Origin: CAWBCR01 sp963787375
GTDB taxonomy: Bacteria; Chloroflexota; Anaerolineae; Aggregatilineales; UBA3940
NCBI GenBank assembly: GCA_963787375.1
Contig: CAWBCR010000020.1
Coordinates: 13,519 to 77,518, forward strand
Direction of reading: 5' to 3'
Length of the DNA: 64,000 nucleotides
Position numbers and translations under genes: made by a program. The notes below the pieces were generated by a model that saw only the letters and a program-made list of their open reading frames with translations, did no database searches and was not told the origin of the DNA. The number at the start of each line of letters is the position of its first letter. Within the stretch, counting starts at the first letter, position 1. Shown piece by piece: positions 8,908 to 18,153 of this stretch.

Positions 8908-9492
8908 ATGAAGTGTCCGAACTGCCAGCACGAAATCTACACGGCTGAGGTGTGCCCGTGGTGCGGGGCCACCACCGGCGCGAGTGGCCCGCCCCCTTTG
9001 GAAGATACGGACCGCAAGCCCCCTGCCATACTCGACCAGCCCAGGGACCCCAACGAGACGTTCATCGCCCGCCCGTCCTCCAACGACCGGCCCGGCGTCG
9101 TCTCCGGCTGGGGGACCAAAAGCTTCCACCCGACGATGGCCATCGTGCTGCACATTGACGATGCCACCGAGCCGCTGATTGTCGAGCCAACCGAGCGTTT
9201 CGTCATCGGGCGACTGGACCGCCAACGCGGGATCGCGCCCGACCTCGACCTGACGCCCTACGGGGCCGTCGAGAAAGGCATCTCACGCGAGCACGCCGAG
9301 ATGCGCAGCAGCGAAGACGAGCTGACGCTGGTCGACCTGGGCAGCACCAACGGCACGTTCATCAACGAGAACCAGCTCACGCCGAGCGTGCCGGAAGTCC
9401 TGCACGACGGCGACCTGATCCGCCTGGGCCAACTGAAGCTGCACATCTATTTTACGAAAAGCTCGCGATCCACTCAGGATGCCCGCAAATGA
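8908..9492 (+). CDS. FHA domain protein with N-terminal zinc ribbon
   Basis: 194 aa. The start is the ATG at 8908, where CPNCQ...CPWCG begins: a one-knuckle-pair zinc ribbon at residues 3-22. A flexible Pro-rich linker follows. The C-terminal forkhead-associated domain (about 85-185) shows GISREHAEMR and LGSTNGTFIN, the phosphothreonine-binding loops, intact. FHA domains bind Ser/Thr-kinase products, so this protein is probably an effector of such kinases. A TATAAT at 8863-8868 upstream is a likely -10 box. It is followed by a second FHA gene and a kinase remnant. Confidence 0.85.
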   Translation: MKCPNCQHEIYTAEVCPWCGATTGASGPPPLEDTDRKPPAILDQPRDPNETFIARPSSNDRPGVVSGWGTKSFHPTMAIVLHIDDATEPLIVEPTERFVIGRLDRQRGIAPDLDLTPYGAVEKGISREHAEMRSSEDELTLVDLGSTNGTFINENQLTPSVPEVLHDGDLIRLGQLKLHIYFTKSSRSTQDARK

Positions 9493-9683
9493 GCGCGCCC
9501 GGAGTGTGACTTTGGTCATCTTACGTCCGCCGTTTCTGGGGTATAATCAGGGAACATTCTGTTGTGAACTGTGCCCGTGAGGAGCCGGGAGGCTGTTCAC
9601 GTCATCCCGTGCGGATTGGCCTTGCTCCAGCACGGAGCTGCTGGCAGCTTTGCCGTTACGCCGCACACATTAAGGAACGCGCC

Positions 9684-10148
9684 ATGTCCGACGATCCAGA
9701 CCTCAGACCCAAAACCACCACCAAGCCGCTTGAAGGCGCAGACTTCCAGCCCCCTGCTCAGGTATGGCGGATCATCTTCCAGCTTGGCGACGATACCGCC
9801 AAGGCCATTGGCGTGGAAGTGCGCGGCGCGACAGTCATTGGCCGCGCCGATGAGACCAGCGGCGAGATGCCGCAGTTCGACCTCGCGCCCTACGGTGCGA
9901 CGGAGGCGGGCGTCTCGCGGCGGCATGCCGTGATGATCCCCACCGACGACACGCTGGCGCTGATGGACCTCGACAGCACCAACGGCACGTTCATCAATGG
10001 CGTGCGCGTGGAGCCGGGACAGAAGTACGCGCTGCGCGCCGGCGCGCGCGTCGCTTTCGGCAAGCTCCAGCTAAAGGTGCGGGTGGTCGGCACCTCGGAA
10101 GACACCGAAGACCGCGACGAGACGGCCCGCATCCTCGGCGGGAGGTAG
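9684..10148 (+). CDS. FHA domain protein
   Basis: 154 aa, ATG at 9684 with SD AAGGAACG. A short polar N-terminus leads into one FHA domain (about 22-130) with GVSRRHAVMI and LDSTNGTFING, so the phosphopeptide-binding residues are present. The domain shares its layout with the FHA gene just upstream (FDLAPYGATEAGVSR against LDLTPYGAVEKGISR). The pair is therefore a tandem duplication in which one copy gained or lost the zinc ribbon. A TATAAT at 9542-9547 suggests its own promoter. Confidence 0.85.
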   Translation: MSDDPDLRPKTTTKPLEGADFQPPAQVWRIIFQLGDDTAKAIGVEVRGATVIGRADETSGEMPQFDLAPYGATEAGVSRRHAVMIPTDDTLALMDLDSTNGTFINGVRVEPGQKYALRAGARVAFGKLQLKVRVVGTSEDTEDRDETARILGGR

Positions 10149-10319
10149 CGAGGCGCGCCGTGCCGGGCGCGGATACGCCCCCTACCCTGATCATAAGATA
10201 GGCCCGACGGGCATGGGGCCATCACGCCTCATGCAGCCCCTGCCCAACCGCGATTTGCCATCCACCCGCAGCGGTGAGATCATAAGCCGCAGTCTCACCG
10301 CTCATCCAGAGAAGACGTT

Positions 10320-10703
10320 ATGTCTGACGATCAGCCACACATCCCCCTGCCAGATGCCATTGGGCGCTACCAGATCAAAGATGAGATCGGACGCGGCGGC
10401 ATGGCCAGCGTGCTGCCTGTCTACGACTTCGGCGAGCAGGATGAACAGCCGTACCTCGTGATGCGCTATATGCCCGGCGGCTCGCTGGCCGACAAGCTGT
10501 CGCGGGGCGGCCTGCCGCTCGACCAGTGTGTGCGCATCGTGGCTGGCCTTGCCCCGGCGCTCGACGCTGCCCACGCGCAGGGCATCATCCATCGCGACAT
10601 CAGCCACAAGGGGGTGGCCGCCGTGCTGTGGCCGCTGGTGCTGGCTGTGCTGGGCGCGTTTTTCCTCCAGGGGTACTTGCTGAGCGTTCAGCCGGCGGAG
10701 TAA
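10320..10703 (+). pseudogene. Internally deleted Ser/Thr protein kinase remnant
   Basis: 127 codons, open throughout. It begins like a Hanks-type kinase (GRYQIKDEIGRGGMASV, the Gly-rich loop). It then jumps to the hinge region (PVYDFGEQDEQPYLVMRY) without the strand-3 Lys or the helix-C Glu, runs to IIHRDI, and then jumps to a membrane helix and tail (VLWPLVLAVLGAFF). Everything needed for catalysis after HRD (the catalytic-loop Asn, DFG, activation loop, C-lobe) is absent. Both losses keep the frame. It cannot be an active kinase. It lies directly after two FHA genes, the usual partners of such kinases. Confidence 0.7.
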
Positions 10704-10708
10704 GCGCT

Positions 10709-10814
10709 TCACTGCAAAGACGCGAAGCGCCCAAAGAAGAAAAGACAGACCGCAGAGGTCGCACAGCGCGCGGAGAGAAAGACTCCCCGCAAACTCCGCC
10801 CCTCTGCGGTCTTG
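10709..10814. repeat. Interspersed repeat (GCAAAG / CCGCAGAGG type)
   Basis: ACTGCAAAGACGCGAAG...ACCGCAGAGGTCGC and CCCCTCTGCGGTCT form an imperfect palindrome between the kinase remnant and the convergent lipoprotein gene. Same family as 6233-6351 and others. Confidence 0.6.
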
Positions 10815-10834
10815 ATTTTCCAGACGCTTGTGTC

Positions 10835-11743
10835 CTACTCTGCCGTTTCGATTCTCTCCACCTGAATCTGGCAGCCGTTCACGTCGGGCACACCGCACAG
10901 CAGCGTGCCGTACACCACGACCGGCGTATCCGTGTCGCGCAGGCCGACAATCGTGTCGGTCAGCGGCATCTCGCCCGAAGCGTCGACCGCCGGGCTGATG
11001 CCGTAGCGCACCGCGTAGCGCCCGTCGAGCAGGAAAGTGTCGTCGAACTGCATACCTTCCGGGTTGCTGACGATGGTCCCCGGCCAACCCTCGACCGGCT
11101 GCGGCTCGCTGAGCGTCGGCCCCACGCGGATCGCGCTGACCAGAAGCTGGCAGCCGTTCACGTCAGGCACGTCGCAGGCCAGCGACCCCCAGAAGTTGGC
11201 GTACTTGCCCGGCTCTGGATGGTCGCGCAGCGCGACGATCTGCGCTTCGAGATCGTCATTCACCCCGGCGATGCCCATCTCACCGCTGCCCTCCGGCATC
11301 AGCACCAGCTTATCGTCGAACTGCGTGCCTGCCGGCAGACTGGCGACGTAACCCAGCCAGCCCGCAGCCACTTCGGCGCTGGCTAGCGGCGCGATGTCGA
11401 TCTCGCCAACTGTTTCACCCGCCATCTCGCCGCCGCCCGCAGCCGGCTCAGGCGTGGCCGCCGGCGGCTCCGGCGCGGTGGTCGACTGGCCCGGCGCGCA
11501 CTCGCCCCGGAAGTACGCCCACTCGTCGCACTCGCTGCCGTCATCGAACATGCACACGCCGTACTGCCCGCCGCTCGCATCCGTGCGGATGTCGAGCGTG
11601 CCGCCCTGCTGCTCGCAGTAGGCCGATGCCGGGTTAGGCAGGCCTGCTTGCGGAGTCTCCGTCGGCTGTTTCGGGGTGCGGCACGCTGCCAGCAGCCCGG
11701 CAGCGATCATCAGTGTTGCCAGTGTCAGTTTACGCTTGAACAT
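10835..11743 (-). CDS. Lipoprotein with DUF333 domain and a duplicated C-terminal unit
   Basis: About 302 aa. Start ATG at 11743 with SD GGGGAGAG. Signal peptide with lipobox LLAAC (Cys near residue 20). Residues about 35-80 match the small Cys-containing DUF333 pattern (NPASAYCEQQGG...YGVCMFDDGSECDEWAYFRGEC). After an Ala/Pro/Glu linker there are two copies of a roughly 80-residue unit. Each starts with Gly-Trp and a conserved QFDD and ends in CxVPDVNGCQ. The paired Cys in each unit could form a disulfide. Function unknown; probably anchored outside the membrane. Confidence 0.75.
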   Translation of the reverse strand: MFKRKLTLATLMIAAGLLAACRTPKQPTETPQAGLPNPASAYCEQQGGTLDIRTDASGGQYGVCMFDDGSECDEWAYFRGECAPGQSTTAPEPPAATPEPAAGGGEMAGETVGEIDIAPLASAEVAAGWLGYVASLPAGTQFDDKLVLMPEGSGEMGIAGVNDDLEAQIVALRDHPEPGKYANFWGSLACDVPDVNGCQLLVSAIRVGPTLSEPQPVEGWPGTIVSNPEGMQFDDTFLLDGRYAVRYGISPAVDASGEMPLTDTIVGLRDTDTPVVVYGTLLCGVPDVNGCQIQVERIETAE

Positions 11744-11864
11744 ATCTCTCCCCTTTTGTGCTCCCATTGTGAAGATTGTCACCATCATCCATAGGACGAA
11801 CAGCCCGCGCGCCGGGTTCCTTCATGTGCGCCCCGGCGCGCCAAAATAGGGCAGGTGGACTATC

Positions 11865-11977
11865 ACCTCACCCCCCTGGCCTCGCCCGACCTGCGCTCGA
11901 TTCTCGGCCTGTCCCCCCTCTCCAGTTTGGAGAGGGGGAAGGTGGCCTGCCTGTGGGCAGGTCACAGGGGGTGAGGT
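11865..11977. repeat. Large palindromic repeat (CTCACCCC...GGAGAGGG...GGGGTGAG)
   Basis: CCTCACCCCCC at the left and GGGGGTGAGG at the right bracket an inner CCCCCTCTCC...GGAGAGGGGG hairpin. Four other members are at 17107, 24401, 36908 and 45017. It lies in a 336-bp gap with a TATAAT (12034-12039) before the gene at 12080. Confidence 0.7.
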
Positions 11978-12079
11978 TCAGCCGTCTGCGCGCCACTTGC
12001 ACATATGGCCCATCTGCCCGATGTGAAGCGGGCTATAATCACGTAGAATGTAGGACATCTCGGCAAAGAGGCAGACGCT

Positions 12080-13654
12080 ATGGCACCCACCCCGAACCAC
12101 CGGCTGCGCAAAACGCTGATCGCCGTACTGATCGCCACGCTGGGCTGGACGATCAGCATCGGCTTCGGCACGCTGGTCGATACGCCGCTTGGCCTGCACT
12201 TCTTCGACCGCATCGGCTGGTACACCGGCTGGTCCATCGTCCACAACCTGACGCCGTGGCCCATCGGCGGGCTGGTCACCGGGCTGGCGCTGGCCCTGAC
12301 CGCCCGAGAGGTGCGCTGGCACCACGCGCTGCTGCTGGCGCTCGGCTGGACGGTCACCGCCCCGCTGACGTGGGGCATTGGCCTGCCTGCCGCCAGCTTC
12401 AGCCGCCTGCTGACCACCTCCGGTGCGTTCACCGGCCCGCTGGGCCTGCCGTTCATCATCCCCGCCACCACGCTGCGCCGCCTGCCGTCGCTGTACCTCG
12501 CGCTGGATGGCCCGCTGGCCGTCCCGATGGGCCTGCTGCTGTGCGGGGCGATCACCGCGCTGCTGCTGCGCGCCGCCGCCGATGGCAGCCCGTCGAGCCG
12601 GGCGGTGCGCTGGCCCTACGCGCTGGGCGTCGCCGCCGCGTGGGCCATCGCCTACCAGGTGGCCATCGGCACGCAGCACGATTTCTTCACGCTGCCCAAC
12701 GCCCCCAACTGGACGCTGTATTTCCCCACCATCCAGTTCTCGCTGCCGGTGATCGCCGGGGGCGCGCTGCACGGCGCGGCCTTTGGCCTGATCGGCGGCG
12801 GCGGGATGTTCGCGCTGCTGGCGCTGGGCGGCTGGGGCGACGCGTCGCTCCCTGCGCGGCGGCGCGCGGCGCGCGGGCTGCGCAGCCCGCTGCTGGCGCG
12901 GCTGCTGCGCACCAGCCGGGGGCCGGGCGTCCGCGCCTCGCTGGCGATCTTCGCCGGGTCATTGGTGCTGGGCGTGGCGCTGGTGGCCGGGTTGTGGTGG
13001 GCGATGCCCGCTGCGCCTGCCCCGCTGGCGATCCTGTCGCTGCTGGGCATGGCGGCGCTGGTCGCCGCGCCGCTGCTGGTCGCTGCGGCGTCTGCCGGCC
13101 TGACCGCCGACGTGACCGGCGATCCGGGCTTCGGGCTGCTGCGTCTGACCGCGCTGACCGAGCGTGAGATCATGTCGAGCATTGTGGCGGCGGCGCTGTA
13201 CCGCGTGCGCTGGGTGCTGTGCGGGCTGGCGGTGCTGACGCCGCTGTTCGTCGGCGGGCGGATCCACACCTACGGACTCCAGGTCGCCCCGGTGATGACC
13301 CGCCAGTTGGTGTGGCCCGGCGCGGCGCTGGCGGCGGTGTCGCTGGCGATGTGGGGGTTGGCGTTGTTCGGGGCGGTGATCGGCGCGGCGCTGGCGCTGA
13401 TCGTGCGGCGCATCTCGGCGCTGGCGATGGCCCTCGCGCCGGTGCTCGTGCTGGCCGTCAGCGTGCCGCTGATCACGACCGTGCTGGCCGGCACCAGCGG
13501 GCGCTCGCAGACGGCGTGGGTCTCGGAGGGCGTGGGGATCGTGTGCTGCATGCTGCTGCCCTACGTGCTGAGCGGCGAGCTGCTGCGCGCGGCGCGGCGC
13601 TGGGTGTGGCCCCGCGAGCGCGTCTTCGAGTCGTTTTTGCCTGCTGAAGGGTAA
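12080..13654 (+). CDS. Polytopic membrane protein, unknown function
   Basis: 524 aa, ATG at 12080 with SD AAGAGG. About 12-14 hydrophobic segments are spread over the whole chain, in two halves separated by a basic cytoplasmic stretch around residues 255-285 (PARRRAARGLRSP). No transport or enzyme motif is recognised. The second half (residues about 340-380, LTALTEREI) slightly resembles membrane components annotated near ABC exporters, but this is only an impression. A TATAAT about 40 bp upstream is a plausible -10. No obvious partner gene. Confidence 0.65.
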   Translation: MAPTPNHRLRKTLIAVLIATLGWTISIGFGTLVDTPLGLHFFDRIGWYTGWSIVHNLTPWPIGGLVTGLALALTAREVRWHHALLLALGWTVTAPLTWGIGLPAASFSRLLTTSGAFTGPLGLPFIIPATTLRRLPSLYLALDGPLAVPMGLLLCGAITALLLRAAADGSPSSRAVRWPYALGVAAAWAIAYQVAIGTQHDFFTLPNAPNWTLYFPTIQFSLPVIAGGALHGAAFGLIGGGGMFALLALGGWGDASLPARRRAARGLRSPLLARLLRTSRGPGVRASLAIFAGSLVLGVALVAGLWWAMPAAPAPLAILSLLGMAALVAAPLLVAAASAGLTADVTGDPGFGLLRLTALTEREIMSSIVAAALYRVRWVLCGLAVLTPLFVGGRIHTYGLQVAPVMTRQLVWPGAALAAVSLAMWGLALFGAVIGAALALIVRRISALAMALAPVLVLAVSVPLITTVLAGTSGRSQTAWVSEGVGIVCCMLLPYVLSGELLRAARRWVWPRERVFESFLPAEG

Positions 13655-13728
13655 AGATATCAGTCCGCTAATGACGCGAATGGCGCGAATTGGGAATTAG
13701 AATTGGCGTAATTCGCGGATCGAAATCT

Positions 13729-14579
13729 TCAGCCCACTCCCTGCTCCTCCAGCCACTCTAACAACAGCCGGCGCGCCTCGTCGGGCGCGGTCTGCGGGAA
13801 CAGGTGCCCGTGCCCCGCGATCTCCGCGACGGTGGCATCCGGCACCAGCCGCCGGAACTTGCGGATCGACGCGGCAGTAAAGGTATTGGTCCCCATACCA
13901 CCCACGGCCAGCACCGGCACGCCGATGTGCGCCAGCTTCGGCACGTCGCGCCACACGTCCGCCGCGACAGTGCGATATGCCTGCGCCTCCCACTGCACCG
14001 ACCACTTCAGTTCGACGCCGCCGCCCGGCGCGGGGCGCGTCAGCCCGTCGACGTACAGCCGCAGCGTTCGAATCGGGCCAGCCGTCGAACAGCGGCTTGC
14101 GCCGCCAGTAGCTGAACGCCTCGTCGGCGCTGGTGAAGCGCGCCCGGCGGTGTAGCGCGCCCTGCACCAGCGGGAAGCGCTCGCTGAGGCCCAGCGCCCG
14201 CATCGTGCGGATCAGCAGCAGCACGCGCGGCGGCAGCATCGTCGGGTCGAACAGCGCCAGCGCCCGGAAGCGCCCCGGCTCCGGCAATCGCCGCCAGCGC
14301 CGAGGCCACCCCACCCATCGAGTGCCCCAGCAGGATCACGTCGTCCATGCCGTGCGCCCGCAGCCCGTCGAGCAGGTCAGTAGCCAGCACGCGCCACGTC
14401 GTCAGCGTCTGCGGCCCAGGCGGATCGGGCCACAGCGGGCGCGGCAGCAGGCACACCACGTGGTAGCGCTTGGTGAGCGGGTCGAGCAGCGGGCGATACG
14501 TCTCCGGTGGGAAGCCGTTGGCGAGCGATACGTGCAGCAACGGGCCGCTGCCGCCGAAATCGTACAGGGGGAAAGACAT
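13729..14579 (-). CDS. Alpha/beta hydrolase, broken by two frameshifts
   Basis: The ATG at 14579 starts a hydrolase with an N-terminal strand (YDFGGSGPLLHVSLANGFP), nucleophile elbow GHSMGG and a C-terminal acid/His region (GVPVLAVGGM... and AGHGHLFPQ). The chain changes frame near 14285 (after ASALAAI) and again near 14070 (after PLFDGWP). Removing one base at each point restores a 282-aa protein. The second site is a CCC run that should be CC. Triad candidates: Ser of GHSMG, an Asp/Glu in the C-terminal third, His of GHGH. Likely an indel artefact. Confidence 0.7.
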
Positions 14580-14828
14580 AGCGATTAGCGGTTAGCACTT
14601 AGCGACTAGCAGACAGCGATTTTCTGCTGATCGGGGCGTTTTCGCAGCCAATAACATCGAAACATCCTCCTCACGTGATCCGGCTAACAGCTAATTGTGG
14701 ACTGCAAATACACCTGATACATCCAAAAAGGCTGATTTTGAGCGCAAAATTGCCCCATAAGGCCCTGTTAACTCTGTTCTGCGCAAATTGTCCCCCATTT
14801 CCTCGGGCATTACCTTACCGGCCCACCA
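14580..14828. other. Intergenic region with TTAGC-type repeat
   Basis: About 250 bp. It begins with iterated TTAGC/CTAGC units (14584-14612). It also holds two copies of GCGCAAA(A)TTG followed by a C run (around 14740 and 14782). No gene or clear promoter seen. Confidence 0.4.
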
Positions 14829-15746
14829 TTATGGTTCCCATGCGCGAGCGCATCGAAAGCCTGCCGGGACATCAGGCTCACCATACCCGCGAGTAACGGA
14901 AGAGAGCAGTGGAAGTGGACTATTCCATGCGCCCCCCCGAATTACCCGAAATCTACCATCATCTGGGCCTTGAGGGTTGATAATGGGTTCGTCAAGTGTT
15001 GTTATGTAATTCACATCGTACCAATCGTTAACCCACTCCTCTGCATTTCCACTCAGATCATAGGCTCCCACCCACGATGCGCCTTCAAGTTTACTACCCA
15101 CATCAGCACTATGTTCTGCCGAATCATAAAACGAAACCACATTCTCGACCACGATTTCATTTCCCCACGGATAGGTGAGACTATCGGGTCCGCGTGCTGC
15201 ATACTCCCATTCCGCTTCAGTGGGCAGTCGCACTCCCCGGGCTTCGCAGTGTGCAGCTGCCTCAAACCAGGTCGCCAGCTCAACAGGCCGGTTATCATCG
15301 GCACTCCCAAATTGCTTATGAGTCACCTCATAGACATCAATCCAGTATGGTTCCTCAAAACACACTTCCCGGACCTTCTTCGTATCGCCATAACCTTCCG
15401 TTGGCCCCATCATGAAACATCCCGGTGGCACGAGAGCCATTTCAACCCCGGCGAATTCCGCAATGACAGGTGTCCACTCATCATTGCTTGTAACGGTCTG
15501 TGGCCGTTCAAGCGTTGCTGTTGGCTGAAGGGTCGTTGAACCTGACAAGGTTGACGGTGTTATGCCTGGGAGTTCAACCGAACTGGTCGATACGATATCA
15601 GTTTCCTCACCGTTCGCCTCATTCGGAGTAACGGATTCGGTCGAGTTTATCTGGCATGAGACAACGCTCAACAGCACAATCAAAAGACAACTGCAAGCGC
15701 CAAAACGATGGGCTTCGAGAGTTATGCGTCTCACGAGCAAACTCAC
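14829..15746 (-). CDS. FGE/SUMF1-fold lipoprotein
   Basis: About 305 aa, probably starting at a GTG or at one of the internal GTG/TTG codons just downstream; the start is uncertain. A signal peptide ends in a lipobox-like VVSC (about residue 31), followed by a Ser/Thr-rich linker. Residues about 100-305 are the sulfatase-modifying-factor fold (GCFMMGPTEG, RLPTEAEWEYAARG, YPWGNE, DLSGNAEEWVNDWY, IRGGAWN, GFRCAR). Its copper-type Cys pair for formylglycine formation is not evident, so a binding or structural role is more likely. Its base composition is clearly less GC-rich than its neighbours, suggesting recent acquisition. Confidence 0.8.
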   Translation of the reverse strand: MSLLVRRITLEAHRFGACSCLLIVLLSVVSCQINSTESVTPNEANGEETDIVSTSSVELPGITPSTLSGSTTLQPTATLERPQTVTSNDEWTPVIAEFAGVEMALVPPGCFMMGPTEGYGDTKKVREVCFEEPYWIDVYEVTHKQFGSADDNRPVELATWFEAAAHCEARGVRLPTEAEWEYAARGPDSLTYPWGNEIVVENVVSFYDSAEHSADVGSKLEGASWVGAYDLSGNAEEWVNDWYDVNYITTLDEPIINPQGPDDGRFRVIRGGAWNSPLPLLSSVTRGYGEPDVPAGFRCARAWEP

Positions 15747-15864
15747 TCTTTTGGATCATCAAGTATGGAATGTGAAGTCCATACTTGTGATCTCACGGAA
15801 TCAAATAATCGCCACTGCATTCGCAACAGCCTTTAACAGCTAATAGCTAACCGCTAACAGCTGC

Positions 15865-16977
15865 CTACTGCCCGCCCGGCGGACCGACCCACAGGTACCA
15901 CGTCGAGCCTTCCGGGCCCAGCGCGAAGATCTCGCCGATGTGGTCGCTGACGTAGCAGGTGTTGTACTTGGGCGCGGAGTTGCACTGGAACGTCGCCGTA
16001 TACGCCGTCTCGACGTCGGTCGCCCAGCCCAGGTGCTCGCGCACCGGCACGGTCGAGGGCACGTCGCCGCGCCATACCAGCCCGAAGCCGCGCACCGGCT
16101 GGTACATCCCGTCTGGCGGCTGGAGCGAGGGGTCCGATTCGGCCATGCCCGGCTGCCACGTGTCGGTAAAGCGCAGGTAGGGGTGCGAGCCGCCCGGCTC
16201 GTCGAACAGCACGAGGATCTGCTGATAGGCCTGCATCCAGATCATGATGCCGTGCTCGAAATGCTCGATGGCAGCGGCGGACTGCGCCGGTGGCGCGCCC
16301 GGACAGTCGGTCGGCGGGTTGGCGAAGAACCACGTATCGGGGCAGCTCACCGCGATAGTGACGACCGCGCTCTCGGTCGTGTCGCCCTGCGTGGCGTACA
16401 GGATGAACTGCACCGTGTTGCGCACGCTGGTGCTGGTCGTGATGGTCTTTGAGCCGATCAGCGAGATCGGGCCGTAATCCGTGCCGAGCGGCCCGCCGGG
16501 CGACAGGCTGTACAGGCCGGCAGAATCGCCGACCACTGCCCAGTTCAGGGTGATCGTGTCGCCGGGATTGATCTGGGTCGGCGTGGCGCTGAACACGTGG
16601 ATCAGCCCGGCGCGCGGCGGCGTGGGCACCGGCGTGATCAGGCTGGGCGTGGGCGTGGACGTCAGCGTGATGGTGGGGCTCGGCGTGATCGTCGGCGACG
16701 GCGTCGCCGTATTGACGCGCGGCGTGATCGATGGCGGGTTCTGCGCGACGCGCGTCCCGGTGGCCTGCAGCGCCGCGACTGTCTCAAGCGACACCGTGCC
16801 GCCGGCCTCCATCGCCGACAGCGTGCGCGCGGCAGACGTGGCGTACACGTCGGGCGTGGCGGTGCGGGTCGCGGTGACGGTCGGCGTGACGGTCGGCGGG
16901 GGCGTCATGCCCATCGTGCAGCCGCCCAGCGCCAGCGCCGCCAGCAGGGCGATGGGTCGGGCAAGTCGGGCGTTCAT
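15865..16977 (-). CDS. Lipoprotein with Thr/Pro-rich stalk and Ig-like domain
   Basis: 370 aa. Signal peptide with lipobox LALGGC (Cys at 20). A long Thr/Pro/Ser stalk (about 25-120) is typical of surface proteins of Gram-positive-like or monoderm bacteria. Residues about 125-205 form a strand-rich Ig-like unit (TINPGDTITLNWAVVGD). The C-terminal 160 residues contain several Cys and aromatic residues (FEHGIMIWMQAYQQILVLFD) and recall a domain often found in secreted Chloroflexota proteins. No catalytic motif. Likely extracellular, with a binding role. Confidence 0.7.
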   Translation of the reverse strand: MNARLARPIALLAALALGGCTMGMTPPPTVTPTVTATRTATPDVYATSAARTLSAMEAGGTVSLETVAALQATGTRVAQNPPSITPRVNTATPSPTITPSPTITLTSTPTPSLITPVPTPPRAGLIHVFSATPTQINPGDTITLNWAVVGDSAGLYSLSPGGPLGTDYGPISLIGSKTITTSTSVRNTVQFILYATQGDTTESAVVTIAVSCPDTWFFANPPTDCPGAPPAQSAAAIEHFEHGIMIWMQAYQQILVLFDEPGGSHPYLRFTDTWQPGMAESDPSLQPPDGMYQPVRGFGLVWRGDVPSTVPVREHLGWATDVETAYTATFQCNSAPKYNTCYVSDHIGEIFALGPEGSTWYLWVGPPGGQ

Positions 16978-17106
16978 CGTCGCGGTGCAGGCTCCTGTGG
17001 TCGCAAATCAGACGGCCCCACTATAGCGCAATCGGGCCAACGCCGCGAGTATGCCATACTGCCGCTCAGATCTGTTGCAAAGTCGTGTTACTGCGCCCAG
17101 AAATCA

Positions 17107-17195
17107 AACCTCACCCCATCACAACCGCCCTTGACTTGCCCCTCTCCACCTGGTGGAGAGGGGCAGACTGAGCGCAGCGAGGTCGGGGTGAGGTC
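17107..17195. repeat. Large palindromic repeat (CTCACCCC...GGGGTGAG)
   Basis: CCTCACCCC ... CCCCTCTCCACC-TGGTGGAGAGGGG ... GGGGTGAGG, between the 3' end of arginase and the 5' side of the lipoprotein gene. The inner stem is a perfect 13-bp inverted repeat. Confidence 0.75.
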
Positions 17196-17228
17196 AAGCA
17201 GCAATTAACCAATCGACCTGTACTGCTG

Positions 17229-18153
17229 CTACAGGATCCGCATCCCGAACAGGCTCGCCGCCAGGTCGACCGCCACCTCGGCGGTGCGGTTGTGGTCGTC
17301 GAGGATCGGGTTGACCTCCACGATGTCCATCGACGCCACCTTGCCGCTGTCCGACAGGATTTCCATCAGCAGGTGCGTCTCGCGGACGCTCAGCCCGCCC
17401 GGCACCGGCGTCCCCACCCCCGGCGCGAACGACGGGTCCAGCCCGTCGAGGTCGAGGCTGACGTGGATGCGCTCGTACGGCGCGAAGCGGTCGAGGATCT
17501 CGCGCGGCGACACTCGCCATACCCCGCTCGTCGATGTGGCGCATGGTCCGCACCAGGATCGCGCCATCTGCCAGCCGCTCGCGCTCCGGCGGGTCCAGGT
17601 CGCGGATGCCGACCATCGCCACCTGCCCCGGCGTGATCTTGGGCCCCACCCCGCCGACCGCCACCAGTTCCGGCGCGCCCTCGCCCAGCAGCGCCGCCAC
17701 GACCATCCCATGCACGTTGCCCGATGGCGTGGTGCGCGGCGTGTTGATGTCGGCATGTGCGTCGACCCACAGCACGCCGGTCGGCCCGCCGTGCGCCGCC
17801 AGCGCCACCGTGCCGATGCTGATCGCGTGGTCGCCGCCCAGAAAGATCACGTGCTCGTCGGCGTCGATGCAGCACTCGGCCAGCTCGTAGACAGTCTGGC
17901 AGGCCGTCGCGATCTGCGGCAGGTTGTAGGCCCGTCCGCCGTCGGCCAGCACCGGCTCGATCACCCCGCTGGGGTGAAGCTCCTCGATCTGCGGCACGGC
18001 GACGTTGCCGCCGTCGTACACGTCGTAGCCCAGCCGCGCCAGCCGCTGCTGAAGCCCGGCGTAGCGCACCGCGCTCGGCCCCATGTCGACCCCGCGCCGG
18101 TTCGCGCCGAGGTCCATCGGAACGCCAAAAATGCGAAGCGTGTCGTTGTGCAT
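17229..18153 (-). CDS. rocF: Arginase (frameshifted)
   Basis: Ureohydrolase that splits arginine into ornithine and urea at a two-Mn centre. All metal motifs are visible: GGDHAISIG, VDAHADINTP followed by SGNVHGM (arginase-type rather than agmatinase), and SLDLDGLDPSFAPGVGTP. The ATG at 18153 has SD AGGGGTG. The frame changes near 17527 between RHIDERG and WRVSPREILDRF. Removing one G from a GGGG run gives 307 aa, the normal arginase length. Its first 87 bp and upstream sequence exist again 250 bp upstream as a truncated duplicate. Proline dehydrogenase elsewhere in the window would suit a shared arginine/proline catabolism, though they are not linked. Confidence 0.85.
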
